64,000 nucleotides of DNA from an uncultured Collinsella sp. (GTDB lineage: Bacteria > Actinomycetota > Coriobacteriia > Coriobacteriales > Coriobacteriaceae): assembly GCA_900541015.1 (NCBI GenBank), contig UQIB01000006.1, positions 1 to 64,000 of the forward strand, given 5' to 3'. The translations under genes were made by a program, and so were the position numbers. Positions 17,043-27,881 of this stretch are shown piece after piece (positions within the stretch are counted from its first letter, which is position 1; each line of letters opens with the position of its first letter). The notes under the pieces were generated by a model. The model made no database searches, had not been told where the DNA came from, and saw only the letters and a list, made by a program, of their open reading frames with translations.

Positions 17043-17067
17043 TTGATGCTCGGTTGTTTCCGTTGTG

Positions 17068-19617
17068 TTACTGCCCAAAGACCTCTTCGGCAATACGAGC
17101 GCTTTCGGCGGCGTCTTTGGCGTAGTAGTCCGCGCCGATCTGCTTGGCGTATTCGGGGGTGAGCACGGCGCCGCCTACGATGATCTTGACGCCCGGCACC
17201 TCGGCATGAAGCAGCTTGATGGTCTCTTCCATGGCGACGACTGTGGTAGTCATAAGCGCTGAGAGGCCGACGAGTTTGATGTCGCGCTCCTTGACGGTCT
17301 TGAGCACCTCTTGCGGGTCGACGTCGCGGCCTAGGTCAAAGACGGTGTAGCCGTAGTTATCGAGCAGCATCTTGACGATGTTCTTACCGATGTCGTGGAT
17401 GTCGCCCTTGACGGTGGCCACGCAGATCTTGCCCTTGTCGGCAATCTCGCCGGCGGGCATCAGGCGCTTGATGGTGTCGAAGCCCACGCGTGCGGCCTCG
17501 GCCGAGGCCATAAGCTGCGGCAAGAAGAACTTGCCCTGGTCAAAGAGGACGCCCACCTCGTCGAGGGCGGGGATAAAGTGGTTGTTGATGAGGTCCATGG
17601 CGTCGTGGTCTGCCAGCAGACGCTCGGTCTCGGCAGCGATCTCGCCTTTGCGGCCCGAGACGACCATGCGACGAATCGGGTCGTCGTTGCCGTCGGTGCC
17701 GGCGGCGGGCACGGTGTCGGTCGATGCGGCCTGAGCCGCTGCCGGGTTGGCGGCGATCTTGTACGGATCGGTCCAGCCGGCGTAGCGCTCGATGTATCCG
17801 GTCGAGCCCTCGTCCTCAACGCTCAGGACGCGATAACTGTAGACGGTATCCATAAAGCGCTTGGAGCCCGGGTTCATGATGGGGGCGTCCAGGCCCGCGC
17901 CAAAGGCGGCAGCCAAAAAGACCGAGCCCAGCAGCGGGCGGGCAGGCAGGCCAAAGCTGATGTTCGACACGCCGAGCGCGCATTTGACGCCCAGACGCTC
18001 CTTGCACAGGGACATGGCGCGTAGGATCTGCTCGGCCTGGCGTTGATTGGTCGAGGCGGTCATGACCAGGCAGTCGATGAGGATGCGGTCCGGTCCGATG
18101 CCGTAGCGGGCGGCCTCGGCCACGATGCGCTCGGCGATGGCGAAGCGAGTCTCGGCGGTATCGGGAATGCCGCCTTCGTCGAGCGTAAGGCCGACAACGT
18201 TGGTGCCGTAGTGGGCGACCAGCGGAAAGATCTCATCCATGATCTGCTGCTTGCCATTGACCGAGTTGATGATGGGCTTGCCGGCGTAGCGGCGCACGGC
18301 GGCCTCGACGGCTGCGGGGTCGGTGGAGTCGATCTGCAACGGCAGCAGCGTGGAGCCCTGGAGCTGTTCGGTCGCCTGTTGGATGATCTTGACCTCGTCG
18401 ATCTCGGGCAGGCCCACGTTGACGTCCAGGATGTCGGCGCCCTGTTCCTGCTGGCTGATGCCCTGGCTCACGACGTAGTCCAGGTCGCCGTCGCGCAGGG
18501 CCTGCTGCAGGCGCTTTTTGCCGGTGGGGTTGATGCGCTCGCCGATGACGGCGATCTTGTGGCCGTCGCAGGGAAGGTCCACGACCGTTTGGGCGCTCGT
18601 GACCGACATGCTGGGCTTGCGGCGGCGCGGGCTGGGCGTGTGGTTGTCGATAAGCGTGCGCAGGGCCGCCATGTGCGCCGGCGTGGTGCCGCAGCAGCCG
18701 CCCACGACGCTCACGCCGTCGGCGATCATGCCGGCGACGGCCTCGGCGTATTCGGGGGCCTGGATATCAAAGACGGTGTTGCCGTCGTCGTCCACATGGG
18801 GCAGTCCTGCGTTGGCCTGCACCATAACAGGCTTGTCGGTAACGGTGAGCATACGTGCAGCGAGTCCTCGGAGCTCGGCCGGTCCTTGGCTGCAGTTGAT
18901 GCCCAAAACGTCGGCGCCGATGGCGTCGAGCGTGATGGCGGCCACCTCGGGACTCGTTCCCAGGAAGGTGCGACCGTCTTCCTCAAAGGTCATGGTGGCA
19001 AAGACGGGCAGGTCGGAGTTCTCGCGGCAGGCGAGGACCGCCGCCTTGATCTCGGCCAGGTCGGTCATAGTCTCGATAATAAAGAGGTCCACACCCGCGG
19101 CGACGCCGGCGCGCACTTCCTCGGCAAAGAGGTCGTAGGCCTCGTCGAAGCTCAGGGTACCCAGGGGGCGAAGCAGCGCGCCGATAGGACCGATATCGCC
19201 GGCGACGTAGTGGGCACCGGCCGCGCGGGCACAGGCGACGGCCGCGGCAAAGACGTCTGCCACGGTGGCGGCACCGTCGAGCTTGTGGGCATTGGCGCCA
19301 AAGGTGTTGGCGGTAATCACGTCGCAGCCGGCCTCGACATATTGACGTTGGATATCGGTGATAACCTGGGGTTCCTCAAAGTTGAGCAGCTCGGGCAGGG
19401 CGCCCGCTTTCATGCCGGCGGCCTGCAACATGGTGCCCATGCCGCCGTCGAACAGCAGGTGCCCCGTGCCCTCGATGGCGGCACGCAGGCGATCGTCCTT
19501 AATGCGCAGATCGTCGATCGTGCGCGTCTTGTACGTGGCACCGTTGCGACGTGCGGCATCAACGGGTGCCGCCAATGCAGTGCCGTCAGAATCATGAGTG
19601 ATAAGCGGAGTAAACAT
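17068..19617 (-). CDS. metH: Cobalamin-dependent methionine synthase without reactivation domain
   Basis: An 849-residue MetH that moves the methyl group of methyl-THF to homocysteine through cobalamin. Domains in order: homocysteine-binding barrel (about 45-335, zinc cysteines in GINCSQGP and GGCCGTTP), pterin-binding barrel (about 360-610, IGERINPTGKK), B12 cap, and B12-binding Rossmann domain with DIHDIGKN, in which His741 is the cobalt ligand. E. coli MetH continues into a SAM-dependent reactivation domain of about 330 residues; here it is missing and is encoded by the gene ten bases upstream. The first 40 residues are an unusual extension. Third gene of the metF operon. Confidence 0.93.
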   Translation of the reverse strand: MFTPLITHDSDGTALAAPVDAARRNGATYKTRTIDDLRIKDDRLRAAIEGTGHLLFDGGMGTMLQAAGMKAGALPELLNFEEPQVITDIQRQYVEAGCDVITANTFGANAHKLDGAATVADVFAAAVACARAAGAHYVAGDIGPIGALLRPLGTLSFDEAYDLFAEEVRAGVAAGVDLFIIETMTDLAEIKAAVLACRENSDLPVFATMTFEEDGRTFLGTSPEVAAITLDAIGADVLGINCSQGPAELRGLAARMLTVTDKPVMVQANAGLPHVDDDGNTVFDIQAPEYAEAVAGMIADGVSVVGGCCGTTPAHMAALRTLIDNHTPSPRRRKPSMSVTSAQTVVDLPCDGHKIAVIGERINPTGKKRLQQALRDGDLDYVVSQGISQQEQGADILDVNVGLPEIDEVKIIQQATEQLQGSTLLPLQIDSTDPAAVEAAVRRYAGKPIINSVNGKQQIMDEIFPLVAHYGTNVVGLTLDEGGIPDTAETRFAIAERIVAEAARYGIGPDRILIDCLVMTASTNQRQAEQILRAMSLCKERLGVKCALGVSNISFGLPARPLLGSVFLAAAFGAGLDAPIMNPGSKRFMDTVYSYRVLSVEDEGSTGYIERYAGWTDPYKIAANPAAAQAASTDTVPAAGTDGNDDPIRRMVVSGRKGEIAAETERLLADHDAMDLINNHFIPALDEVGVLFDQGKFFLPQLMASAEAARVGFDTIKRLMPAGEIADKGKICVATVKGDIHDIGKNIVKMLLDNYGYTVFDLGRDVDPQEVLKTVKERDIKLVGLSALMTTTVVAMEETIKLLHAEVPGVKIIVGGAVLTPEYAKQIGADYYAKDAAESARIAEEVFGQ

Positions 19618-19626
19618 CGAGGGCTC

Positions 19627-20415
19627 CTAATGGCTGGAATAGCAGGTGGTGTGGGCGGCGCGGAAGCGGCAGTGCTCGCGCATGCGGCAGATATTGCAGG
19701 TGGGGCGGCTTTGGGCGTCGTGGACTTCGCCTTCGAACAGGCCGATCACCGCGGTCACGCTCTTGGTGGGCATGAGTAGGCTGGTGGGTGTGACGGTAAG
19801 CCCGATGAGCCGCGTGGCGTTGAGCGCAGCCACGATTGAGCGCTGGGCCGAGAGCGGGCAGTCGCCGTAGCCGGGACTAAAGCGCCAGTTGCCGGCGAGC
19901 CCATGAACGGCGGCGTCCGTCTTGACCTGCTGGTCCATTTGCTCAACGGCGGCTTCCACGTAAGCGGAGCACGCGGCGTCGAGCACGGCTCCCTCCAGGG
20001 GCTGCTGGGCTCCCGTGGTGCGCAGACGACGCTCGGCGTCCATGCCGAGGGTGCATGCCATGAGCGCGGCAAAGCGGGCGTCTTTGAGATGGCGATAGAT
20101 ATCACGACCCCGCAGCTCAACATTGGTGCCAACCAAGCGGATGCAGGGCTCGCCCTGCTCGTCAACGCCCGTGGCATCGACGGCAAACACGCGTTGCACG
20201 CCGCGAGGCTCGATATCCAGCTCTAGGCGCTCGACCACAAGCTCAATTCGTCGTGACAGCTCGGGCTCAATCTGCTGGCCGCCGTAGCCCAGATACCGCA
20301 GCATCTCGGCACGGTCGACACGAGGGTGGTGGGCGGCGTCGATACGGTAAAGCGCCGGCGACGCAAGGTCGGCCGGCACTTCAACAACGGTTGTATCGAC
20401 GTGCGGTTTTTCCAT
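19627..20415 (-). CDS. Stand-alone methionine synthase reactivation-domain protein
   Basis: A 262-residue protein matching the SAM-binding activation domain of MetH: WRFSPGYGDCPL, then ATRLIGLTVTPTSLLMPTKS and a C-terminal cluster with several cysteines (CNICRMREHC). With the truncated MetH downstream it should restore inactive cob(II)alamin to methylcobalamin using SAM and an electron donor. Its ATG overlaps the metF stop (TAATG), so expression is coupled. The C-terminal cysteines are not part of the E. coli domain and could bind a metal or cluster (inference). Confidence 0.85.
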   Translation of the reverse strand: MEKPHVDTTVVEVPADLASPALYRIDAAHHPRVDRAEMLRYLGYGGQQIEPELSRRIELVVERLELDIEPRGVQRVFAVDATGVDEQGEPCIRLVGTNVELRGRDIYRHLKDARFAALMACTLGMDAERRLRTTGAQQPLEGAVLDAACSAYVEAAVEQMDQQVKTDAAVHGLAGNWRFSPGYGDCPLSAQRSIVAALNATRLIGLTVTPTSLLMPTKSVTAVIGLFEGEVHDAQSRPTCNICRMREHCRFRAAHTTCYSSH

Positions 20416-21287
20416 TACCCCAGGCGCTCCATAATGGTCGCGGCGATTGCAGGACGGTTCATAGTGTACAGGTGCAGACCGTCGGCACCGTGCTCCTTAA
20501 GGTCGCAAAGCTGACGAGCAGCATAATCTACACCGGCTGCCTGCAGGCTCTCGGGGTCGTTCTCGTACTTGGCGAGGATCTTGATGACGGGGGAGGGCAG
20601 CGACGCGCCGCACATAAAGACCATGCGGCTGATCTGCGACTTGCCCATAAACGGCATGATGCCCGCGGTAATGGGCACGGTGATGCCGGCCTTGTCGGCA
20701 AGCTCGCGGAAGCGATAGAAGCACTCGTTATCAAAGAAGAGCTGTGTCACAAAGAAGCTTGCGCCGGCGTCTTGCTTTTGCTTGAGGTGCTCGACCGAGA
20801 CGTTGAGGTCCTCGCAGGCAATGTGGCCCTCGGGGTAGGCTGCGGCGCCCACGCAAAAGCCGGCGTCGACGAGCTCGGGGATGAGGTCACGGGCGTAGGC
20901 GTAGTCGGAGGCAGGCTTGTCGTCCTCAGTCGCGCCAGCGGGAAGATCGCCGCGCAGGGCCAGGATGTTTTCAACGCCGGCGGTGCGATACTCGTCAATC
21001 TTGGCGGCGATGTCGGCGTGGGTGCGGCCTACGCAGGTGAGATGCGCTACCGAGGGCGTATCGAATTCGCTCGAAATCATATGCGCGATGGGGGCGGTGG
21101 TGGCACCGTTACCCGAGCCGCCGGCCGAGCAGGTGACCGAGACAAAGCTCGGCGAAAGCTTGCACAGATTGCCTGCCACTTCGCGAGCCGTGTCGAGGGT
21201 TAGCTCGCCCTTGGGCGGGAACATCTCAAACGAAACGGGTGCGGTGCCCTGGGATGCTGCCTGCTTAAAAACCTCGTCGACGCGCAT
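20415..21287 (-). CDS. metF: Methylenetetrahydrofolate reductase
   Basis: A 290-residue MTHFR that makes 5-methyl-THF for MetH. Typical segments: VSFEMFPPKGE with the catalytic Glu, FVSVTCSAGGSGN, HLTCVGRTHADIAAKI and FFVTQLFFDNECFYRF. The start at 21287 follows AAAGGAGCACGAT. It is the first gene of the metF / reactivation / metH operon, so the whole methyl branch is one transcript. Confidence 0.94.
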   Translation of the reverse strand: MRVDEVFKQAASQGTAPVSFEMFPPKGELTLDTAREVAGNLCKLSPSFVSVTCSAGGSGNGATTAPIAHMISSEFDTPSVAHLTCVGRTHADIAAKIDEYRTAGVENILALRGDLPAGATEDDKPASDYAYARDLIPELVDAGFCVGAAAYPEGHIACEDLNVSVEHLKQKQDAGASFFVTQLFFDNECFYRFRELADKAGITVPITAGIMPFMGKSQISRMVFMCGASLPSPVIKILAKYENDPESLQAAGVDYAARQLCDLKEHGADGLHLYTMNRPAIAATIMERLG

Positions 21288-21714
21288 ATCGTGCTCCTTT
21301 AGATGCCTGGGTGCGATGTTTTGTTGCAAGGATTCTACAGCACCACTGCGCTAAGGCGGAGTTTCTCTCGCTATTTGGGGATACCAATCGAAAATGCTTC
21401 GCTATCGGCATTTCCTATAACAGGGCGGTCAATGTAGGATGGGGCTATATTGAATGGTATCTGATGCGAAATACCAGTTAATAAAGCCCCGTCCCAAATT
21501 GATTACCCTTAAACCATGGGGAGAGGTCTGCAATTTATGCAGTTGATTGGCTGTTGAGGGTGGCAACGCCGCCTCGATAGGGTAACCTCAATGATTGGTT
21601 TCGCGACAGCAACATAACGGTAATGTCGCGGAAACACGGCGAGTCTAAGCTATGACTCGTTCGTTAGTAATCAACACCGCTTCTCACGCGGTGCCGATAC
21701 GAAGGGAGTTCCGT
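21288..21714. other. Divergent control region between metF and glnA, with structured glnA leader
   Basis: On the glnA side several hairpins precede the start: TTGAGG/CCTCAA (21554-21591), TTTCGCGACA/TGTCGCGGAAA (21599-21634) and CACCGC/GCGGTG (21675-21693) just before the ribosome-binding site. TGGTAT/ATACCA (21455-21476) is a possible operator and TATATT at 21446 a possible -10. I do not recognise a named riboswitch. No gene is seen. Confidence 0.45.
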
Positions 21715-23802
<2,088 letters not shown>

Positions 23803-23830
23803 AATGTAACTGACATATCGTCACGGTATT

Positions 23831-23867
23831 GAGCCGGGGTCCGCATCGCGCGGGCCCCGGCTTTTTG
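23831..23867 (+). terminator. Intrinsic terminator of glutamine synthetase
   Basis: GAGCCGGGGTCCGC pairs with GCGGGCCCCGGCTT across a short loop and is followed by TTTTTG. Confidence 0.9.
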
Positions 23868-23920
23868 TTTGAGAAGGACGCTTTGAAGCCCGTTTTGCAA
23901 CTGATTCACCCACGCAATAA

Positions 23921-24150
23921 GGGGTCGTGGGCAAAAAACGTCAAATATGAGTACTGTCACAAGTGCTGTAGCATTATTTTTTGTAAAATATGCTGTGTTA
24001 CGCAACATATGTCCAAGTACTTAGCTGATAAAAGCCTGCAATTCTTCCGCCGTAGGATTCCTGGCGTCTAAATCGCCTTCTGGTGATATGCAATCGCTGT
24101 TACTAAATTGGTAACAGTACTCATATTTGCTATTTTTTGACCACGGGCCC
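23921..24150. repeat. AT-rich miniature inverted-repeat element (MITE-like)
   Basis: The ends are inverted copies: CAAATATGAGTACTGT at 23942-23957 returns as its exact complement at 24114-24129, and outside this an imperfect continuation (GTCGTGGGCAAAAAA against TTTTTTGACCACGGG) extends the arms to about 37 bp. The 156-bp interior is far more AT-rich than the genome and carries no gene. The layout is that of a small non-autonomous element. Confidence 0.65.
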
Positions 24151-24189
24151 TTGGATGGCAGTGTGATTTTATGCCCTCGGGGTTCGAAT

Positions 24190-24268
24190 CCCCGGCACAT
24201 GGATAGCAAAAAGCCCGTCACCGCAAGGGCAACGAGCTTCTCAGTTTAAATGGTGCCCCCAGCGGGAT
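24190..24268. repeat. Duplicated 3' end of tRNA-Glu with its terminator
   Basis: TGGTGCCCCCAGCGGGAT at 24251-24268 is identical to the tRNA-Glu 3' end (CCA plus acceptor and part of the T-arm) at 24439-24456, and the preceding TAGCAAAAAGCCCG ... GCTTCTCAG copies the tRNA terminator with changes. Direct duplication of a tRNA 3' end 188 bp away is the scar expected from site-specific integration. A T-arm-like fragment (GGTTCGAATCCCCGGC, from about 24181) precedes it on the plus strand. Confidence 0.65.
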
Positions 24269-24394
24269 GTCCGCGTGCGGCTGGCGCCGCCCGCCTTCGC
24301 TGCGTCGCTCCGCTCCTTGCGTGCTGCGCTGGAAAACGCTTCGCGTTTCCTCAGCTCCGCACCCTGTCGGCTTCGAATCCCGGCATATCGGTAG

Positions 24395-24426
24395 CAAAAA
24401 GCCCGCTACCGAATTGGTAACGGGCT
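24395..24426 (-). terminator. Terminator of tRNA-Glu
   Basis: On the minus strand AGCCCGTTACC-AATTC-GGTAGCGGGCT is followed by TTTTT, directly after the tRNA. Confidence 0.88.
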
Positions 24427-24438
24427 TCTCAGATTCTG

Positions 24439-24515
24439 TGGTGCCCCCAGCGGGATTCGAACCCGCGATATCCACCTTGAAAGGGTGGCGTCCTTGGCCG
24501 CTAGACGATGGGGAC
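24439..24515 (-). tRNA. tRNA-Glu (UUC)
   Basis: On the minus strand: acceptor GTCCCCA pairs with TGGGGGC, then A and an encoded CCA. The anticodon stem CCACC/GGTGG encloses CTTTCAA, giving anticodon UUC. The T-arm GCGGGTTCGAATCCCGC is canonical. A TATACT -10 box (plus-strand 24526-24531 as AGTATA) lies ten bases before the 5' end. Confidence 0.96.
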
Positions 24516-24614
24516 AGCGGGAAAGAGTATAGCAGACTTTTTTGCCGGTGCGTATATCGATGGCAAACTGGAAAACCACCACAAAGGTGCCTGTCCCTTT
24601 GTAGTGGCGGGGCG

Positions 24615-26792
24615 TTAGGGGAGGAGCTTCATGGCGGCGTCGTGGGCGGCGCGCTCGTAGGTGTCGTCGAGGGGCTTGAGCGGCAGCAGGGCTGTGGCCT
24701 GCGCATCGCCGCGGCGCTCGAGGGCGTGGGCGATGAGCCAGTCGGCGAGTTCAGGGTTCTTGGGTAGCGCTGGTCCGTGCAGGTACGTGCCGATGACGCC
24801 CTTGTAGATGATGCCCTCAAAGCCATCGTCGCCGTTGTTGCCGGTGCCCGCAACGACGGACGTTCCGAGCGGCGTGGCCTCTGTATCGAGCAGGGTGCGG
24901 CCGCCGTGGTTCTCGAATCCCACAAAGGGCTCAGGCGCCAGGTCGGTCTTGACGGCGACGTTGCCGATTAGGCGGTCAGAACCGCGCACGGTTTCGACGG
25001 AAATGACACCCAGACCTTCGATGCGATTCTCGCCCATATAGTACGAACGGCCGAGCAGCTGATAACTGCCGCAGATAGCAAGCAGCGAGCCGCCGTCCTC
25101 AACATAAGCCGCAACCTTGTCTTTTTGAGCGAGCAGCTCATGCGCCACGGCCAGCTGGTCGCGATCGGAGCCGCCGCCCATCATGACGATGTCGGCGTCG
25201 GCGAGATCGAGCGACTCGCCCATGCGGACCTCGTTCACGCGCACGGGAATGCCGCGCCAGGCGCAGCGGCGCTCGAGGGCGATGACGTTGCCACCGTCGC
25301 CGTAGAGGTTGAGGGCATCGGGGTACAGATAGACGATTCGCAGCGGGCGCGAGAGCTCGGTCGGCGCGACACCGACGGGGACGGCACTGCCATCGGCGCA
25401 CGTTGCAGCGTGGGCGGCAACCGTAGCCGCATCGGTGCCCTTAAGTTCGTCGAGCTCCTTGACCAGCGGCGGAAAGGCCGTGTAGTTGGCGACGGCATAG
25501 AAAGTGTCGCCAGCCTCCTCGTCTGCCACGGCGCCGATCGCCTGCTCGATATTCGAGATAATCGTGGCGTCGATGCCGGCGTACTTGAGGCGCACCTGCA
25601 TGTCGTGCGCGCGCGTGCCGCCAGCAAAGGCGACAAGCCCCGTTGTGTCGGCGATGCGCTCAAAGTCGACGTCGTAAATCCACGATACATCGTGGCCGTC
25701 GGCATCGTTGTCGTTGAGGAAGAAAGCGCAGAGCCTGCCACCTGCTGTTTTAATGGACTGGATCTGGCGATCGAAGCCTACGGGATTCTTGGCCAGGTTG
25801 GCCTCGACGGTTCGGCCGGCGATATTCCAACGGCCCATGCGACCACCTGCTGGCACGTAGGCGTCGAGCGTGGGCTGCAGGTGAGCTGCGTCCACGCCCA
25901 GCTCGCGCGCCGCAAAGAAGGCGGCGGCAACGTTGTAGACCATATACAGGCCGTTGTAGCGCGTGGCGATGTGTACGGCAGCCGCGTCGGGCGCAGATCC
26001 AAAGACCAGGTCAAAGCCGTAGCCGTCGCAGCCGAGCTCAACGCCCGTCACGCGACGGACCAGCGCGGGGCGACCCCAACCGCACGAAGGACAATGATAG
26101 GCGCCGAGCTGTCCGTACTGCACATAGTCGTACTCCAGCGGCGCGTTGCACTGCGAGCAAAAACGCGAGTCGCTAATGCGATCGGACTCGGTGCCCGTGG
26201 CACCGTCGATGCCAAAGGTGATGCTCGTGTTGGGGACGCGCGCGGCGATCGAGGCGCACAGCGGATCGTCGGCGTTATAGATGAGCGTCGTTGCCGGCGA
26301 AAGCTCCAGCGCGTGGGCGATGACGTCCTGGGTGTGGTCGATCTCGCCGTAGCGATCCAGCTGGTCACGGAACAGGTTGAGCAGCACAAAGTAGGTCGGC
26401 TTGAGCTTGGGCAAGACGCGCACCGTGTAGAGCTCGTCGCACTCAAAAACGCCTACGCGCTTGCCACTGTCAGTGTGCTTAAGGCCGTCGCGGGCCTCGA
26501 GCAGAGCACCCACTACGCCAGGCTCCATATTGTTGCCGGCACGGTTGCACACCACGGTAGCACCGCTGGCAGCAACGGCGTCGGCGATGAGGTTGGATGT
26601 GGTGGTCTTGCCATTAGTACCGGTGATCACCACGCTGCGGTCGACCAGGCTCGCGAGGTCGCTTAGCAGCTCGGGGTCGATCTTCATGGCGATGCGGCCG
26701 GGAAGCACGCCACCCTGGCGTTTGAGGACAGAGCGCAGTCCCCAGCGGGCGATATCGCTCGAGGTGCAGGCGAGAGATGAGCGGAGGTTCAT
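24615..26792 (-). CDS. Fused lipid II isoglutaminyl synthase (MurT-GatD)
   Basis: A 725-residue fusion of the two subunits that amidate the D-Glu of lipid II. Residues 1 to about 465 are MurT: Mur-ligase P-loop VITGTNGKTTTSNL, a Cys4 zinc ribbon (CSQCNAPL ... CPSCGW) and the C-terminal DUF1727 region. From about 477 (LRIVYLYPDALNLYGDGG) it is GatD, a class I glutamine amidotransferase with nucleophile Cys574 in LLAICGSYQ and His in GTYLHGPAL. MurT and GatD are usually separate, adjacent genes. The N-terminus MNLRSSLACTSSDIARWG matches the normal MurT start. It is last in an operon with two uncharacterised proteins. Confidence 0.9.
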   Translation of the reverse strand: MNLRSSLACTSSDIARWGLRSVLKRQGGVLPGRIAMKIDPELLSDLASLVDRSVVITGTNGKTTTSNLIADAVAASGATVVCNRAGNNMEPGVVGALLEARDGLKHTDSGKRVGVFECDELYTVRVLPKLKPTYFVLLNLFRDQLDRYGEIDHTQDVIAHALELSPATTLIYNADDPLCASIAARVPNTSITFGIDGATGTESDRISDSRFCSQCNAPLEYDYVQYGQLGAYHCPSCGWGRPALVRRVTGVELGCDGYGFDLVFGSAPDAAAVHIATRYNGLYMVYNVAAAFFAARELGVDAAHLQPTLDAYVPAGGRMGRWNIAGRTVEANLAKNPVGFDRQIQSIKTAGGRLCAFFLNDNDADGHDVSWIYDVDFERIADTTGLVAFAGGTRAHDMQVRLKYAGIDATIISNIEQAIGAVADEEAGDTFYAVANYTAFPPLVKELDELKGTDAATVAAHAATCADGSAVPVGVAPTELSRPLRIVYLYPDALNLYGDGGNVIALERRCAWRGIPVRVNEVRMGESLDLADADIVMMGGGSDRDQLAVAHELLAQKDKVAAYVEDGGSLLAICGSYQLLGRSYYMGENRIEGLGVISVETVRGSDRLIGNVAVKTDLAPEPFVGFENHGGRTLLDTEATPLGTSVVAGTGNNGDDGFEGIIYKGVIGTYLHGPALPKNPELADWLIAHALERRGDAQATALLPLKPLDDTYERAAHDAAMKLLP

Positions 26793-26837
26793 GAAGCCGT
26801 TCCTAACATAGATGACATGGTCGGGGCGATCGCGTCG

Positions 26838-27881
26838 CTAAAAGCCGTAGCGGCGCGCAAATTCCTGGGCAAGCTGCGATACATCTTCGCAGGCGTTGGC
26901 CCAGGGGGCAAAGTCGGGGGTGTCCGAGATAATGCCGTCGGCTTCCCAAACCGCCTGGTGCGAGAGGTCCCAGGGGTCGCGTGGCTCGGGTCGGCAGGGA
27001 AGGTACGGCGTCTGGTACATGGGGTTCAGCAAGAAGAACGCGCCGCCCTCGCAACGGTTAGCGAACTCACGCAGCGCGCGCGTCGCCGGACGCATCTTGT
27101 TTGTTTTGAACAGCAGAATCGTGCGGGCGAGCAGGTACCAGGGGGAGTTCTCGAGGGTATCGGCCCCCACCTGCTCCTCGAGCTGGTGAGCCAGGGCAAA
27201 AAAGCCGTCCTGGTCTTCCAAGCGGGCGAGGGCGAGCAACACGGTGCCGGCAGCTCGGGTGGGATAACCTTCTGCCTTAAGGACGCGGCGGGCGTAGTTG
27301 GCAGCAGCACGGTAACGAGCGCTCGCCATGCACAGCTGCGAGATGGCCTCGAGCGTGTGAAGCCAGCCAATAAGCGCCGGCTCGCTCACGGTAAGGTCTG
27401 CTGCGGTGACACCGTCGGCCAAAACATTATTGGCCCAGTAGTGCGGGGCCTCCATGTCGAACCCGGGCACGCTTTGTTGCAGGTAGTCGGCCGTACTCGT
27501 CTCGAGCTTCATCAAGTCGCCCAGGCAGGCATCAACGGGCGTGTCCGCCAGGATGATGGCGAGCAGCTGCGCATCGACGGCAAGTGCATCGACGCGGACG
27601 ATCTTGAGCAGCTCATCGCGCATATCGTCGAACAGACGGTTGCGCGTCTGCTCAAACTCCTCGTCGCTGCCCATGTCCTCGATGCGACGAAGCTCGTCAA
27701 GCAAATGACGATGAACGCCGGCATAGGACAGCAGCGCTTGGGCATGTTCGGTTTGCGCATACTTGTGAGGGTTTGCGCTGATGTCGTTATGGACAAGCTC
27801 GCGTGCTGCATCGGTGAGTTCGGGGTGCGATGCCAGATAGGTGCGCTCCAGATAGGCGGGGATGTAGACGCTCGGATCCAT
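26838..27881 (-). CDS. Uncharacterised helical-repeat (TPR-like) protein
   Basis: A 347-residue soluble protein, mostly helical, with repeats of the style YRAAANYARRVLKAEG and AAGTVLLALARLEDQDGFFALAHQLEEQ that resemble TPR units from about 190 on. No catalytic motif. The ATG overlaps the stop of the preceding gene by one base (TAATG), and 45 bases separate it from murT-gatD, so the three genes form one operon. The function is unknown; the context suggests a link to cell wall amidation but this is only association. Confidence 0.65.
   Translation of the reverse strand: MDPSVYIPAYLERTYLASHPELTDAARELVHNDISANPHKYAQTEHAQALLSYAGVHRHLLDELRRIEDMGSDEEFEQTRNRLFDDMRDELLKIVRVDALAVDAQLLAIILADTPVDACLGDLMKLETSTADYLQQSVPGFDMEAPHYWANNVLADGVTAADLTVSEPALIGWLHTLEAISQLCMASARYRAAANYARRVLKAEGYPTRAAGTVLLALARLEDQDGFFALAHQLEEQVGADTLENSPWYLLARTILLFKTNKMRPATRALREFANRCEGGAFFLLNPMYQTPYLPCRPEPRDPWDLSHQAVWEADGIISDTPDFAPWANACEDVSQLAQEFARRYGF

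Noticed and set aside
15439..17046. A 535-codon plus-strand open frame over the DUF711 gene
   Set aside because: Antisense shadow of a conserved protein; its start lies within the inverted-repeat element.
24021..24221. A 66-codon minus-strand frame ending in DLDARNPTAEELQAFIS
   Set aside because: It runs through the inverted-repeat arm and has no ribosome-binding site or conserved start. It could be a fragment of a gene but evidence is too thin.
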